From Riptortus pedestris (taxonomy: Eukaryota > Arthropoda > Insecta > Hemiptera > Alydidae), in assembly GCA_019009955.1 (NCBI GenBank), contig CM032228.1, positions 178,923,501 through 178,987,500 on the forward strand: a stretch of 64,000 bases of DNA, written 5' to 3'. Each line of letters opens with the position of its first letter. Positions within the stretch are counted from its first letter, which is position 1. Shown piece by piece: positions 52,173-63,425 of this stretch. The position numbers were made by a program, and so were the translations under genes. The notes under the pieces are model-generated. The model had not been told where the DNA came from. It did no database searches and saw nothing but the letters and a program-made list of their open reading frames with translations.

Positions 52173-52393
52173 CTAATTGAGAATGATAATGATGATGAAA
52201 AACAAAAACATTGTTATTCTGCCAATGTGAAGTATGTTGAAAATGAGCTCTAATAACATGCAATGACTTTAATTAAGTGGATGTCAATAAATTACAACAC
52301 AAATATGTAATGTAAAACACCTGACTCTGATTGACTAATTGGCGCTGCAGTTTAACGGATGATACTGGGCACAAATTTAAGTAACCACAGTTG

Positions 52394-53171
52394 CACTTTA
52401 ATACATTTCCGTTAAACTCAACTTTGTCCTCGGCTAGCACTTGAAGCGATAGCTCACGTGTAGCACACGCCCAGATGAAGAGATCCGAAAGATCGAAACG
52501 AAGTCATCCCAAACATGTCAACCCACTGAAAGTGCATCCCGAAACATACCTGTTACAGTTAAGTTTCATTGTTAGAAGTGGGACTTTGTTTGTGATTGTT
52601 TTCGTCATACGATGACTCATCAGCAACGGAAAGTAGCGTTGGAACGATTGGATTGTAAGGCAAACTGCCTTGTTCAAAAGATATTCTGTCTGAGCCGGAT
52701 ACGGCTGTGAAGCCAAGTTCGTTCATCACACGTTCTTTTGACAAGTCAGTTTGACAAAACGTCTTTAGACAAACGTCGTTTGAACAGAATATCTTTTGAA
52801 CAAGGCAGTTTGCCTTACAATCCAATCGTTCCAACGCTACTTCGCGTTGCTGATGAGTCACCGTATGACGAAAACGATCACCACCAAAGTCCCACTTCTA
52901 ACACTGAAACTTAACTGTAACAGGTATGTTTCGGGATGCACTTTCAGTGCGTTGACATGTTTGGGATGACTTCGTTTCGATCATCTCTTAAGGTAGGCTT
53001 GTGCCTCGCGTGAGCTTTCGCTAGCCTAGGACAAAGTTGAGTGTAACGGAAATGTATTAAAGTGTAATTCCAACACTCTTGGGATACGGCTGTGAAGCAA
53101 AGTTCGTTCGACACACGTTCTAATAGCAAAAATCAGTTTGACAAAATGTCTTTAGATAAACGTCGTTAGAA
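52394..53171. mobile_element. Fold-back element with arms of almost 300 bp
   Basis: Left arm 52394-52689 and right arm 52784-53064 are inverted copies of each other with only scattered differences and one more variable stretch near the outer third. Outer ends read CACTTTAATACATTTCCGTT (left) and its reverse complement (right). Inner ends read GTTCAAAAGATATTCTGT and its reverse complement. The 94-bp spacer begins GAGCCGGATACGGCTGTGAA and contains AGTTTGACAAAACGTCTTTA. After the right arm, 53081-53171 repeats this spacer in direct orientation (GGGATACGGCTGTGAAGC ... AGTTTGACAAAATGTCTTTA ... GTTAGAACAG). No transposase was seen. The 100-codon minus-strand frame across the spacer arises from the inverted arms. 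The element resembles fold-back or long-TIR MITE elements, but the family is unknown. Confidence 0.75.
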
Positions 53172-53194
53172 CAGAAAATCGTTTTAACAATTGA

Positions 53195-53520
53195 TTTTAA
53201 ATGAGCCAGCCAAAGTAGGGGGGCAGCGTGCTAGCTAGGCCCTTGCAGATGCTAAGAAGAGAGCAAAGGGAGGCGGCTGATAGGAGAGGGATCGCCTTAC
53301 AGGGGTCACTATCACTATCCCTTCGGCCCACTATCCTCTTCTCAGCCTTCTCAATCTTATCTGGATGCTGCGCCATAACTCTGCACAGCTCCTATCGGCC
53401 AGCGGTGGGGACGCTCTGCGGGGAAATTGGATATCTTATGCAAAACAGGGGTGTCAATCTTCACAGCTAACTTCCTCCACCCATCCTCCTTTCTCTGGCT
53501 AGCCTATACCCATAGTATAT
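53195..53520. promoter_or_regulatory. G+C-rich island between fold-back and Helentron-like copy 11
   Basis: Markedly G+C-rich. It contains CACTATCACTATCCCTTCGG, an octamer-like TTATGCAAAA and GCTAGC motifs. A plus-strand frame of 80 codons (53228-53470) is open but unrecognised. It could be a unique regulatory element, an exon, or part of the neighbouring mobile element. Confidence 0.2.
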
Positions 53521-53538
53521 TATATCTGAGATGCAATT

Positions 53539-54421
53539 TTAGCAGATTACCCTTAAAGGAAATCAGCTATTGAGGTCGATTTTCGAATACTTCCTTCATA
53601 TGTCCATCGATCCTACCAAGGAGATGACGAAAATGAGGTCTGTTCAAAATTATATATATATTTGTTTTTTAACGCTTAGCGGCCACAATTGTTTTTTTAT
53701 CGTTACCAAACTCGACATTTAAACGTTTTATGTAAAAAGACAGATCAAGTTCGTTAATGACTGAAATGGGACCAGTGGGAGGGATCTCCGTTACAATACG
53801 TCGGAACAAAAACTTGTATAAAACGAATCTTATTGCAAATTACATGTACTATAAATATTGTTATATACATTTATTCTCTATCTTGAATATTAACCGAGAT
53901 ATTTGCATTTGTCAGTTTTCAGTGTTAAGCAAACCCCCACTTCTACTCATGTTACATAAACTATACTCTGTTATGTAATAAACCACATTATTCGATGCTT
54001 AAATACCATAAATTGTTTTCAAGAGACCTTTATTATACGAGATAAATGGAAATTTGTTATCTTCAGACCCCCCTCCCTCTCCTTCTTAAGTTCTTGGACT
54101 ACTAAAATTTGATTGATTGAGATAAAAGTTATTCTGATCCATTATAAATTACAGTACTAGATATAGTAAATAGTTTTCGATAAAATTAATATATTATATT
54201 CTGATATTTTTCGGTAAATGTTTTTCCTTCCTCTGAGAAGTTGGCACACCTGTTTGTTTACGTTTCAGGTGCTTCCCGTCTGGACGTTTCTTATAACCGT
54301 TTGTATTTATTCACTTGATGTTGACGGTGCTATTGTGTTACCAGTATGTAGATTTATCTATTATTAAACATCTAGAGGGAAATCTGCTTAGTTTACGCAG
54401 CCCCTCCGTGACGGACTTTTT
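53539..54421 (+). mobile_element. Helentron-like element, copy 11, full length reference
   Basis: Both ends present. 5' TTAGCAGATTACCCTTAAAG (one change in the palindrome), then GAAATCAGCTATTGAGGTCG, conserved 'TCCATCGATCCTACCAAGGA', 'GACGAAAATGAGGTCTGTTC', a reduced (AT)n, 'TAACGCTTAGCGGCCACAAT', the body with TATTAACCGAGATATTTGCA and CAAACCCCCACTTCTACTCA, and 'GGTGCTTCCCGTCTGGACGT'. The 3' end is GGGAAATCTGCTTAGTTTAC, stem-loop ACGCAGCCCCTCCGT, GACGGACTTTTT. At 883 bp it is the most complete copy. Confidence 0.92.
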
Positions 54422-55101
54422 GAACTATGGTGCTTGGAAAATGAAAAGACTGGCGTCTAGGTTTAGGCCAAAAATGCCGGACATCCTTTTTCTTTTCAGG
54501 AGACCAAATTGTCCTAAAAGGGTTAAGTTTCCAATTTTTTTTTTACTACACTAACTGCAAAAAGAAGCAAAATCTTCCAGGAAAAAGGCAATGCAACATA
54601 ATAAATAATTTTGTAATATTCAAAGTTGTCCCACATTATTAATTCGGAATTTACTTTTTTATGCTCTAAACATTGAGTTCTATTAAATGTAATACATGCA
54701 TTGAGATGAATTAAATGTAATGTACACATCGAGTTGCATTAAATGTAAAGAAGTGCAATTTATTGTATTAATAAATTGCGTATTGGTAATGAGTAGAAAA
54801 TGTATAATAAATACATTTCTGGGTCAAGTGATAGAAGTGATCAGGCCTGAAAACAAAGTCTTTCTCGTCTTTCATTTCTTAACTAAGCCCTTTTATTGAA
54901 AATAATACGAGCATCAAATAGACTCATATGAATTTTTTCTCATGGGAAGGAGATTGGCTTGCTCTCCGATAATACTTATGTTCCTCAGATTAGTGATTCA
55001 CGTTGTAGATGGCAAAAATGAATACAATTGAAATATATATATAAAACTCAACAACATAAAGCAAGTTAAAAGCTTCTTGGATAAAGAAGTAGCCATCTTT
55101 A
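54422..55101. other. Non-coding spacer between Helentron-like copies 11 and 12
   Basis: No gene recognised. At 54660-54750 ATTAAATGTAATxxA is repeated three times (unit about 36 bp: ATTAAATGTAATACATGCAT and similar), a small degenerate tandem repeat. Confidence 0.4.
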
Positions 55102-55102
55102 T

Positions 55103-55230
55103 TAGCAGATTTCCCATGAGGGAAATTAACTATTGAGGTCGTACTCTTGACGCGATTTTCGAAAAATATCCTCAAATGTCCACCGATCCTATCCAGGAGA
55201 TGACGAAAATGAGGTCCGTTCAAAACAAAC

Positions 55231-55276
<46 letters not shown>

Positions 55277-55824
55277 TGTCTGAAGCTCTCGGCAGTTTTA
55301 ATTTCGTCGCTACCAAACTCGATATTTACACGTTTCAATCATCTATATATTTGTCTGTTACCGCTCTAGCGGTCGCAATTTTTGTCTTTTCGTTACCAAA
55401 CTTGTTATATAATCGTTTTATGTAAAAAGAAAGATCAAGTTAGTTAAAGGCTGAAATCCAACCAGTAGGAGAGGGGTTTTGTGGGGGAATTCCCAAAATT
55501 CTTAATATCTCCGTTATTAAGCCTCACATTGAAAAGTGGTATAGAACCAATCCTAATGCAAATTTAATGTTCTATAAATGTTGCTATGTACAATTTTTCA
55601 CAATTTTGATTATTAACCAAAATATTTGCATTTTTTAGTTTTAGGCCTTTAGTAAACCCCCACTCCTACTCATGCCATATTAACAATGAGCTATTGTATT
55701 ATGAAGCACATTATTCGAAGCTTAAATACCAAATAGTAATCTCAGAAAACTTTTACGTGTTGAGGTAAATACGTGACGCACGTGGGAAATCTTAGTTAAC
55801 GTATCTCCTGCGTGACGAACTTTT
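55103..55824 (+). mobile_element. Helentron-like element, copy 12
   Basis: 5' TTAGCAGATTTCCCATGAGG (palindrome altered in the centre), GTCGTACTCTTGACGCGATT, conserved blocks to GACGAAAATGAGGTCCGTTC, then an (AT)n(AC)n microsatellite. The block around CTCTAGCGGTCGCAATTTTT is preceded by a partial duplicate (CTCTCGGCAGTTTTAATTTC ... TACCAAACTCGATATTTACA). The 3' end is decayed (GGGAAATCTTAGTTAACG ... CTCCTGCGTGACGAACTTTT), with the stem broken. Confidence 0.85.
55231..55276. repeat. (AT)n-(AC)n microsatellite inside Helentron-like copy 12
   Basis: About 20 bp AT followed by about 26 bp AC. It occupies the internal microsatellite position, where other copies have pure (AT)n, (AT)n(GT)n or (AT)n(GA)n. 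Confidence 0.95.
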
Positions 55825-57504
55825 ATCTCTATTAAGTTAAATTATATTTCCATTTGACTTTACAAGCGAGGTTCATTGTTTCCTATCCTCCTTTCCATAT
55901 TCGCTGCAACCCAATCGTGTGTTAATGAGTATCCCAGTTAGCACATGTGAATAAGTAGAGCTGTGCTATTCTGAATTTCAGGCTGAGGTTGACATATGGT
56001 ATGCCCAAGATTTCACATGGTGGACCGTACCCAGGTTTCCTCTCGGAGGACTTCCATTCGCAAAAAGTATAGGCCGTAAGGTTCAGGAAAGGACTATGAC
56101 AAGTGTTGCGCCTAAAATGTAATTTATTAATTATAAGAGTAATTTAAAAAGTATTAAGTTACACTTTAATAAAATTTAGGAATAACTTATTGTAATATTA
56201 CCAGTAATTACCACTTTTAAACAAGCAAAATAGATAATAAATATTCATTCAAATAGTTCATTCCCGTGATTAAAGTTATTAAAAGTTATATATGGAGATC
56301 AACTAGAGAAATAGCCAAGATTCATAATTAAAAATTAAGGTAAAATTGCTTTGTTACCTCGTTAAGCTTAAATGCGTTACTTCCGACACTAAGTATAAAT
56401 TAGTTGTATTTTAAGCAACGGTGTTATGATTCATAGCCTTAAACGTGGTTGGCTGTTTTAGTGGGCTAGGCTGGCCGCCTTGCCAATTGAACTGTGTATC
56501 GACTCAAAATAGCTACTCTCAATATAAAACATTCATCGTATGGATTCATGACGTCTCAATAATGAAGTATACTTACTACTGAAAAATATCAGCAGTGCAT
56601 TCACTCAATGCGGAGAGGCAAATGTCCTAACATTTTGAAAAAAAAAAACACTTTAATAATATTTTTAGATGGTTTCCCCTAATACAGACCATGGATGTCC
56701 CTATAGAACTAAAATAACATCGTTCGAATTTTTTGAATACGTCTCTGAATTATTTCAATGATCCCACAATTAGGTATTTGTTAAAAATAACTAACTACAT
56801 AAAGTGAGGACTATATAAAATATTGTTAATTCAGTCGTTCCCCACTAATCGTTTACAAAAAGAATCTAACAGGCATTGGACAAAATGAAAACAAATTAAT
56901 CAACTGATTTAAAGGACAGTATTCTCAACTGACACCGGAACAACCGGCATGAGGGAATTTATTATTTAAAACACTAAGGTCAATCATATCCGTGCTTACT
57001 GGGACTTTTATTCATCGTTACAACGGTAATCATGAATCACAAAAGATAGTTTCTTAACAACTCACACTTTCCTCATCACACATCAGGAGTAGTCACCCTC
57101 AGGGTAGTGTTTTGTTCTTCTTTCCTTCATAAAGAAACAAACTCCAAAGACATCACGAAAATGTATTAGACAGAACTATACTAACAATTATAAAAGAGTA
57201 TACGAAAGATTTAGAGAACGATTAACTCGGTGGCATGTTTAGTATGACTAAATGTTAGCCATAAGCTCCAATAGAAATGAAATTTACAACTTCAAATACT
57301 CGTCCCGTGTTGTCCGATTGACATGGAGCAGTAGGAACCTTAATAATGAGAACTTTCCTCGTGGAAAGCATATATATTTTGATTATAAATTCATTGAAAT
57401 AAGCTATATCATCTAATAACTAGTAAGGCAATCATATAATGTTGTGTCTAATGAGATTAAAAAATGTTCATCCTTAAGTGACGCGACGAAAAGAAATTGA
57501 AAAT
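55825..57504. other. Non-coding interval, nothing recognised
   Basis: AT-rich single-copy-looking sequence. No open frame over 60 codons and no transposon motif were noticed. Confidence 0.4.
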
Positions 57505-58426
57505 TTGAGAGTTCCCTGAAGGAAATCAGCTATTGAGGTTTTACTCATGGCTCGATTTTTAATAATTTACTCAAATGTCCATGAATGGAATGAAAATGAA
57601 GTCCGTTAAAAATTATATATATATATATATATATACCTATATATTACCTCTCTAGCGATATATAACCGTTCAAACTCGATATATGTATAAGCGTTTCATC
57701 CAAAACTAAAGTTCAAGTTCGTTAATGGCTGAAATTTAACCAATAATTTCACCGTTATTTTACATCGTATCGAAAAACAGTATAGGACTAGTCTTATTGC
57801 AAATGCAAGGACTATAATTATTGTTTTATACATTTATTCTCTGACTTTAGTATTAACGGAGATATTTGCAATGTTTCTAGTTTTCATCCTTCAGTAAGTC
57901 CCCACGCCTGAGCTGTTATATAATGAATCATTTTATTCAAAGCTTAAATGCCATACGCTGTTTTGATTAAACGTTAACTGTGTGAAATACTTGGAAATAC
58001 TTAGTGTAACCATGTCATCGATCAAGATTTTGCAGTAGAGAATCGAAAATATTTATTTCTCCTATACCGTACTCGACATTTAACTGTTATATTCCACACT
58101 GAAGATCGTATTAATTAGGGACTGAAATCGGTTGTTGAATAGGGGGAGGGGGTTAGAAGGGAAATTATGAAAATACAAAATATCTGTTATTATGATTCCT
58201 ATCGCAAAATGTTATAGAGTCAATCTTGTTAAACTATAGATGTTCTAGACATTTTTTCGTAACACAAGTATTAAGCTTTGGACTATCTAGATGTAACCCC
58301 CACCCCTTTTACTTATTGGTTTTACATAGAAAAACAAAATATTTTGTGAGATGTGATCAAAAGTCTGCTATACCAGCACGTAGGAAATCTGCTTAGTTTA
58401 TGGAGGCCCTGCGTGATGGATTTTTA
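57505..58426 (+). mobile_element. Helentron-like element, copy 13, degenerate full length
   Basis: 5' part GAGTTCCCTGAAGGAAATCA then GCTATTGAGGTTTTACTCAT. It continues with 'CTCAAATGTCCATGAATGGA', GTCCGTTAAAAATTATATAT, a short (AT)n, 'TCGTTAATGGCTGAAATT', body blocks, a partly duplicated stretch around 58060-58250 (GTACTCGACATTTAACTGTT, GGGACTGAAATCGGTTG), and the 3' end AGGAAATCTGCTTAGTTTAT, GGCCCTGCGTGATGGATTTT. The internal partial duplication suggests that two copies are fused or nested. Confidence 0.75.
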
Positions 58427-60360
58427 TTAAGCTTCCTACCGCCGAACGTGATTTCTTCCCTTCAAATACCTGAAGATGGAGATCCTTAGGTTAAAACATA
58501 AGCAGGAAACTTGTACAGTAAGACATATATCTTTAATATATTGGAGTAAGCCTACCTCTACAGTTTTGTTATCTGATAATAATGATCCCATGAAGGTGAT
58601 AGTTAATATGCTGATGAGATTAAAACATAATATATATTGGTATCTAAAATGGGCATTAGAAGGGTAAGTTGGGTATCAGAAATATTTTGACCAAACCTTA
58701 AATTTAATGTATAAAACCACTTTGTTTATAACCTCCATGTTTGTTATTGGAAACCTCGTGAAAATCATGCCATCTAATATCACCTCCTTCGATGACCAAA
58801 TTAAATTAAAGGTTTGATTAAAATATTTCTGATGCCCAATTTACCCTTCTGTCGGGGTATGTACATTCCTATTTATATTATGTTTTAATATCATTAGCAT
58901 ATTAATTCTAGTCAATTGCGAACGAACCTAGACAAAGAAGAAAACATCATAGCTTCACTTCGACTGTATTCTCCCGTTTCCGACTGTTCAGATCTGATTT
59001 CTTCTGCACGAATCGCTTGTCGAAGAAAACGGATTAAAAACAACAAGAGTTAAACTTAATCTCACTCCTAATACAGCAGAAGAAGAATATTATTTTTGGA
59101 CTTATAATTTCTGAATTTAGAGAATGGCGATTGCTGGCGTATCACTCTTTATTTTTAATATTCTTATGGGCTCTTCCTCATTTTCATTAACCCTTCTATT
59201 TTCCTGTTCCAAGAAACATTGTACAAAAGAATTCCTTTAAATATGAAATACTTTACAATTAATTTATATTTTACCCCGTTATTAAAGCAATCAAATAACC
59301 ACGAATATTTCGAAACAATAGAACATTCACGTCATTAAAACTTGTTTGATTTAAGTGGCCACTTTTTTATAGAGATTAGATAAAATTAATTTTAAACGAA
59401 GAGATTAAGAATTATTACTTCACTATAACACTGTAGATTAGAAATATGGTGAAATCATTAGGCGATTTCTTGACTTATTTCATATTGCTTCATTATAATT
59501 TGTAATTGCAGAGTAGAACTCATGCACTAAGGTTGTAACAAAATCAATATACTAACACATTTCTTTGATTTTAGCATGACTTCTGGATTAAAAATGTCTT
59601 CTGGTGTCAAAATGTTACTACTACTACTATTGAGATTACTAACCTGATCTGCCAAACTAATTAATATATTTAAGAACATGCTAAAGAGCGGAAAGAGTGC
59701 GTCAACCTTCTCTTAAATTTATTCAGAACGTAAATGAGAAGTGTGCTAAGTATCGCGTACGAACTACCCCAACCAAAAAAAAGCCAGTTGTTACACAGGA
59801 AGAATAGTTTGAATATTGTGGAGCCGATACCAATGGACTCAAGCGACTTCTCAAAATCGGAATGCACTTATTATAACTCTGATTATGCATTTACTTATTT
59901 GGTCACGTTTGGCAAAAGGACACCTGCGCAGCTGCGCAATTCTTAAATGCCAACAGTTATGGTAATTTAAGCCAAACATTATGTACATCACTTTTGCACT
60001 TCGTCTTTAAAAAATCTCTAAGTCAAGTAGCATAGTATGACTACGATTGTTTGTACATTGTAAGGAAAAGTACCCAACTGAGTATAACACTTTCTTATAT
60101 GCAGAACTCAATGACTTCTTGAAAAGTGGTCTAACTTGTTAATTTTTTTTTATAAATTCATTCATGCAGAGTCACAAAGAGTGGTTGTGGAAGGAAGCTG
60201 ACTAAAAGTATCATTTGCAATAAGATTTCTTTACCTTTAATATTCTAAAAGCTATTGGGGCTTAATACATTTGATTGCTCTGCTTTTATTATTCATTTGA
60301 CATTGTTAATTCGCTGCTTCCATGGAAATGCTTAATACGGCAGTCCTCTACCAGGGAGCT
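58427..60360. other. Non-coding interval with weak exon-like open frames
   Basis: A 63-codon plus-strand frame (58476-58667) ends against GGGTAAGTTGGG, a good donor sequence. A plus-strand stretch from 59728 follows a good acceptor (TTCTCTTAAATTTATTCAG) and is open for 26 codons in one phase and 70 in another (59734-59946). None is recognised, and the phases do not join convincingly. Confidence 0.3.
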
Positions 60361-60369
60361 CTATTAATG

Positions 60370-60512
60370 GGAATGGAATTATAGTGGGTATGGAAGATCA
60401 TTATGGAACTTGGTCTGGTAGCACAGGTCGATGTTCTATGGGATTTGAACCTCCTACAATCCGCCTAAAGCTTAGCTATCTGCTAGTATGAATTTCTGAA
60501 ATGTGAGTTTCT
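60370..60512 (-). repeat. tRNA-derived SINE-like element, third type
   Basis: On the minus strand ATAGCTAAGCTTTAGGCGGA resembles a pol III A box region (GCTAAGCGGTTAGGC-type SINE heads) and GGAGGTTCAAATCCCATAG is a good B box 25-30 bp later. The body then reads GAACATCGACCTGTGCTACC and CAGACCAAGTTCC. There is no second copy in the window and the 3' end is not defined. Confidence 0.45.
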
Positions 60513-62020
60513 ATCGTAATAAGACACTCTAGTTTCGTTTTCGATCCATGGGAGAAACAAGGGATGCCATTTCAGCATTCACATTGGTGGGAAGGACATT
60601 AAAAAAGTTCATATATGCTCCACATGACTTCCTTCTATTCCTATCAAAATTAAATAAACAAAATGAATGGATGCGTTTTCTTTAAAGTTATTTCAATAGA
60701 AGTGACATAGGATTCCTCCGTTCCAATTCATCGGATCGAAATATGTCTTGGAAACATAATCTATGACATTTATTTATGATAAACAAAAAGAGGCCATTTA
60801 ATTTTTTTTTTTGTATTTGTAACAAGTCCGGGGAAGTTTTCAATGCTGACCACCATCAATGGGGAGTTAACAACTAGACGTTACAATACCGAATACGAAG
60901 TTTCAACATTCTATAATCATATATGTTGTTGTACTTTGTACAAAGAAGTGAAAACAATTGTGCCTTCCCAAAAAAACTAACTTTCAGAAATTGAAAGTGG
61001 AAAGCCTTTTTAGAAAACAGAAAAATGTCGTTCTAGAATTATATAGAAATAACGAAAACACAGAATTTTAGTTTATAACATCTACATATACACATATATG
61101 TGAATGAATAGGAAATTAGAATAAAGAACGATTCTCTGCGCCTTATTTGAAAAACATATTCATTGAAGATATAATGAAAATGAAAGGACCTAAAGGGAAT
61201 CAGATAAAAGTAAAATTGGGTCATCGTTTCTGTTTTAAAGATATTCCACTCGCGTTGAGATCAGATGTACAAATGAAAGGGGGGCTGATAAAAGACGCCC
61301 CGCCCCAAGACAGTTCCAGCTCTAGATATAGTAAATACCGAACACACAAATGATCTCAATAAAATAACCACAATACTTAACAAAGTAAACAAATTAAAAG
61401 TAAAAAAACATCTTGCAATAAAGCACATTAATAACAAACGATATTTATTAGCTAAATAATAAATTATTAATTCATAATAAAAAATTACCTCATTTTTCAA
61501 GATCTACTTAAAAACATACAACTCATTTAATTTAATCTTAGGCCTTATATTAATGTGGAATTAAAGTGCGAAAATGACAGCCTGGGACAATAGTCAGACA
61601 TCTGTGCTCAAAATTGAAAACTAGTAAGTAAATATGAAGAGATTGGCTTATCCATAAAGATTACATCATGCATGACCGTCATCTGCTTAATATATCTTAT
61701 GAAAGGGCATTCTTGCTAATCTGGATAAAAAGAGTTAGAAAATTTATTAGAATAATAAGTGGTGGGACACGAGCCACTGGTATGACACGGTTTAAATACT
61801 TTGTTAAAAATTAAAGGTAAATAACAGAAACACTTCATTCATGGTAGTTAAATTTTGAAACTTCCATGTAATCCTTTTGCTACTTCCTTTCTTCCATAAA
61901 CGCTATGAGATGGAGGGAATGAACGTGCTGAAGAGGGATAAATTTAAATTAAGATAAGAAAACTTACTAATAAAACCAAAGGAGTTATGATAACATGGAG
62001 ATGCCCCTCCCAAAATAAAG
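60513..62020. other. Non-coding interval, nothing firmly recognised
   Basis: AT-rich. A 68-codon plus-strand frame at 61147-61353 overlaps two minus-strand frames and shows no motif. A weak match to a Helentron-like block (TTCATCGGATCGAAATATGT) lies near 60730. Confidence 0.35.
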
Positions 62021-62240
62021 CTCTCACATGACCGGTCCGAGATGCGAGAGGACGCCCGCGAAATATAAATAAGTGACGCTATAGCTGCTGGCCGTCGTCC
62101 AGGTATCTCTAATAGCGCCTATCCGAGTGACGGTGTGAATGACCCAATATGCACCACTCATTACTGCCAATTCTCAGCAAAAACACTCTGTACGCGAGGG
62201 CATCTAACGTCAAATCAAAAACGTTTAGCTTTGTCCAATT
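62020..62240. promoter_or_regulatory. G+C-rich island, candidate regulatory element
   Basis: About 200 bp richer in G+C than the flanks. It contains CACATGACCGGTCC (an E-box followed by an ACCGGT palindrome), CGCCCGCG and GTGACG motifs, and no long open frame. It is listed only because of its contrast in composition. Confidence 0.2.
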
Positions 62241-62751
62241 ATCAAAGACGAACTAAACCACTATTAAGTGTATTGATGTTGGGATTAGATATCAAAACTT
62301 AGAATAAATGATGAATGCGGAATTTCTTAAGTATACATTCTTCAAAAAGTTCTTAAAAAAATGCTTGTTCCTCAAATGTTAAGAGAACCATTGCTAACCT
62401 GCTGGATTTAGGTAAGACTAAGCGACTCGATGTGGAATTAGCCATAGATGGTGGCAGCTGAAATATTATCAATCAATTGTCTGACAGAAACATTATTATT
62501 ATTATTAATACATTAAATAAATTGTAGCTGACTTCAGGATGGCTGATTGTAAGACCAACATCTGTGTCTTATAAATAGCTCTTGAGTTAGTAATATATAA
62601 AACAATAATAAGACCCAAAGTCATACGCCCGTGTAACGCAAATGGATATAGTTGAAGTAGTGCTACCTCAGGAAGTCCAAAGAATACTAATGATACTAAT
62701 TGTAAAATACTAAATTAGCAATTAATTCCTATAAGCAATAACTACAAACAC

Positions 62752-63153
62752 AAAAAAGGAAGAATAAGTCTGTCTCGCAAAGCTGTATGAACTAAGCAGT
62801 TTTCCCAGGTGTAAGAATGACACACTAGTCATTTCATCTCACAATGAATTCTCTATTCCTCCCAATGATAAGAAACCTATGAAAACACAAAATGAAATGT
62901 ACAATAGAAATGAGATTTTTAGTGACTAAGTAAATTAAAGTAAAAATCAGGCGATTACGAATGGAGATTTACTAAAGGATGAAAACTAAAAAATACAAAT
63001 ACCTTGGTTAATATTGGGGACAGAGGAAAATCATATCAAAGAGCCAATGTATAAAATCAAAGATTAACTGTATCTTTTCTATAAAATGTCTGGAGCCAAC
63101 TCATAATAACGGAGATATTTTGAATTTTCAATTTCCTCCACTTCTAAACGCCC
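62752..63153 (-). mobile_element. Helentron-like element, copy 14, truncated and decayed
   Basis: 3' end with AAGTCTGTCTCGCAAAGCTG and TATGAACTAAGCAGTTTTCC, then body blocks GGAGATTTACTAAAGGATGA, AAATACCTTGGTTAATATTG and ACGGAGATATTTTGAATTTT, 'TCCACTTCTAAACGCCCCCT'. It stops at the tandem repeat beginning at 63160. Confidence 0.75.
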
Positions 63154-63159
63154 CCTAAT

Positions 63160-63425
63160 AAAAAAAAATTGATTGGACAAATAATTGAATAGAACAAAAA
63201 ATATCATTATTCATATAACTTAATTGAAAAAAAAAACTGGCTTATTTATATAACCTAATAGAAAAAATGGCTTTAATCATATAACGTAATAGAAAAAACT
63301 GGCTTTATTATCTAACCTAATAGAAAAGACGGGCATTATTTTTCATAACCTAATAGAAAAAAATAGCTTTATTCATATAACGTAATAGAAAAAAATGGCA
63401 TTAATCGTAGAAGCTAATAGAAAAA
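63160..63425. repeat. Minisatellite, unit about 33 bp, about eight units
   Basis: Units of the form ATAACCTAATAGAAAAAA plus TGGCTTTATTCAT repeat with small changes (CGTAATAG/CCTAATAG, CTGGCTT/GGGCATT). It lies exactly between two minus-strand Helentron-like copies (14 and 15). Confidence 0.85.

Noticed and set aside
52504..52861. Open frames of 70 and 100 codons
   Set aside because: They lie within the inverted arms and spacer of the fold-back element and reuse the same sequence on both strands.
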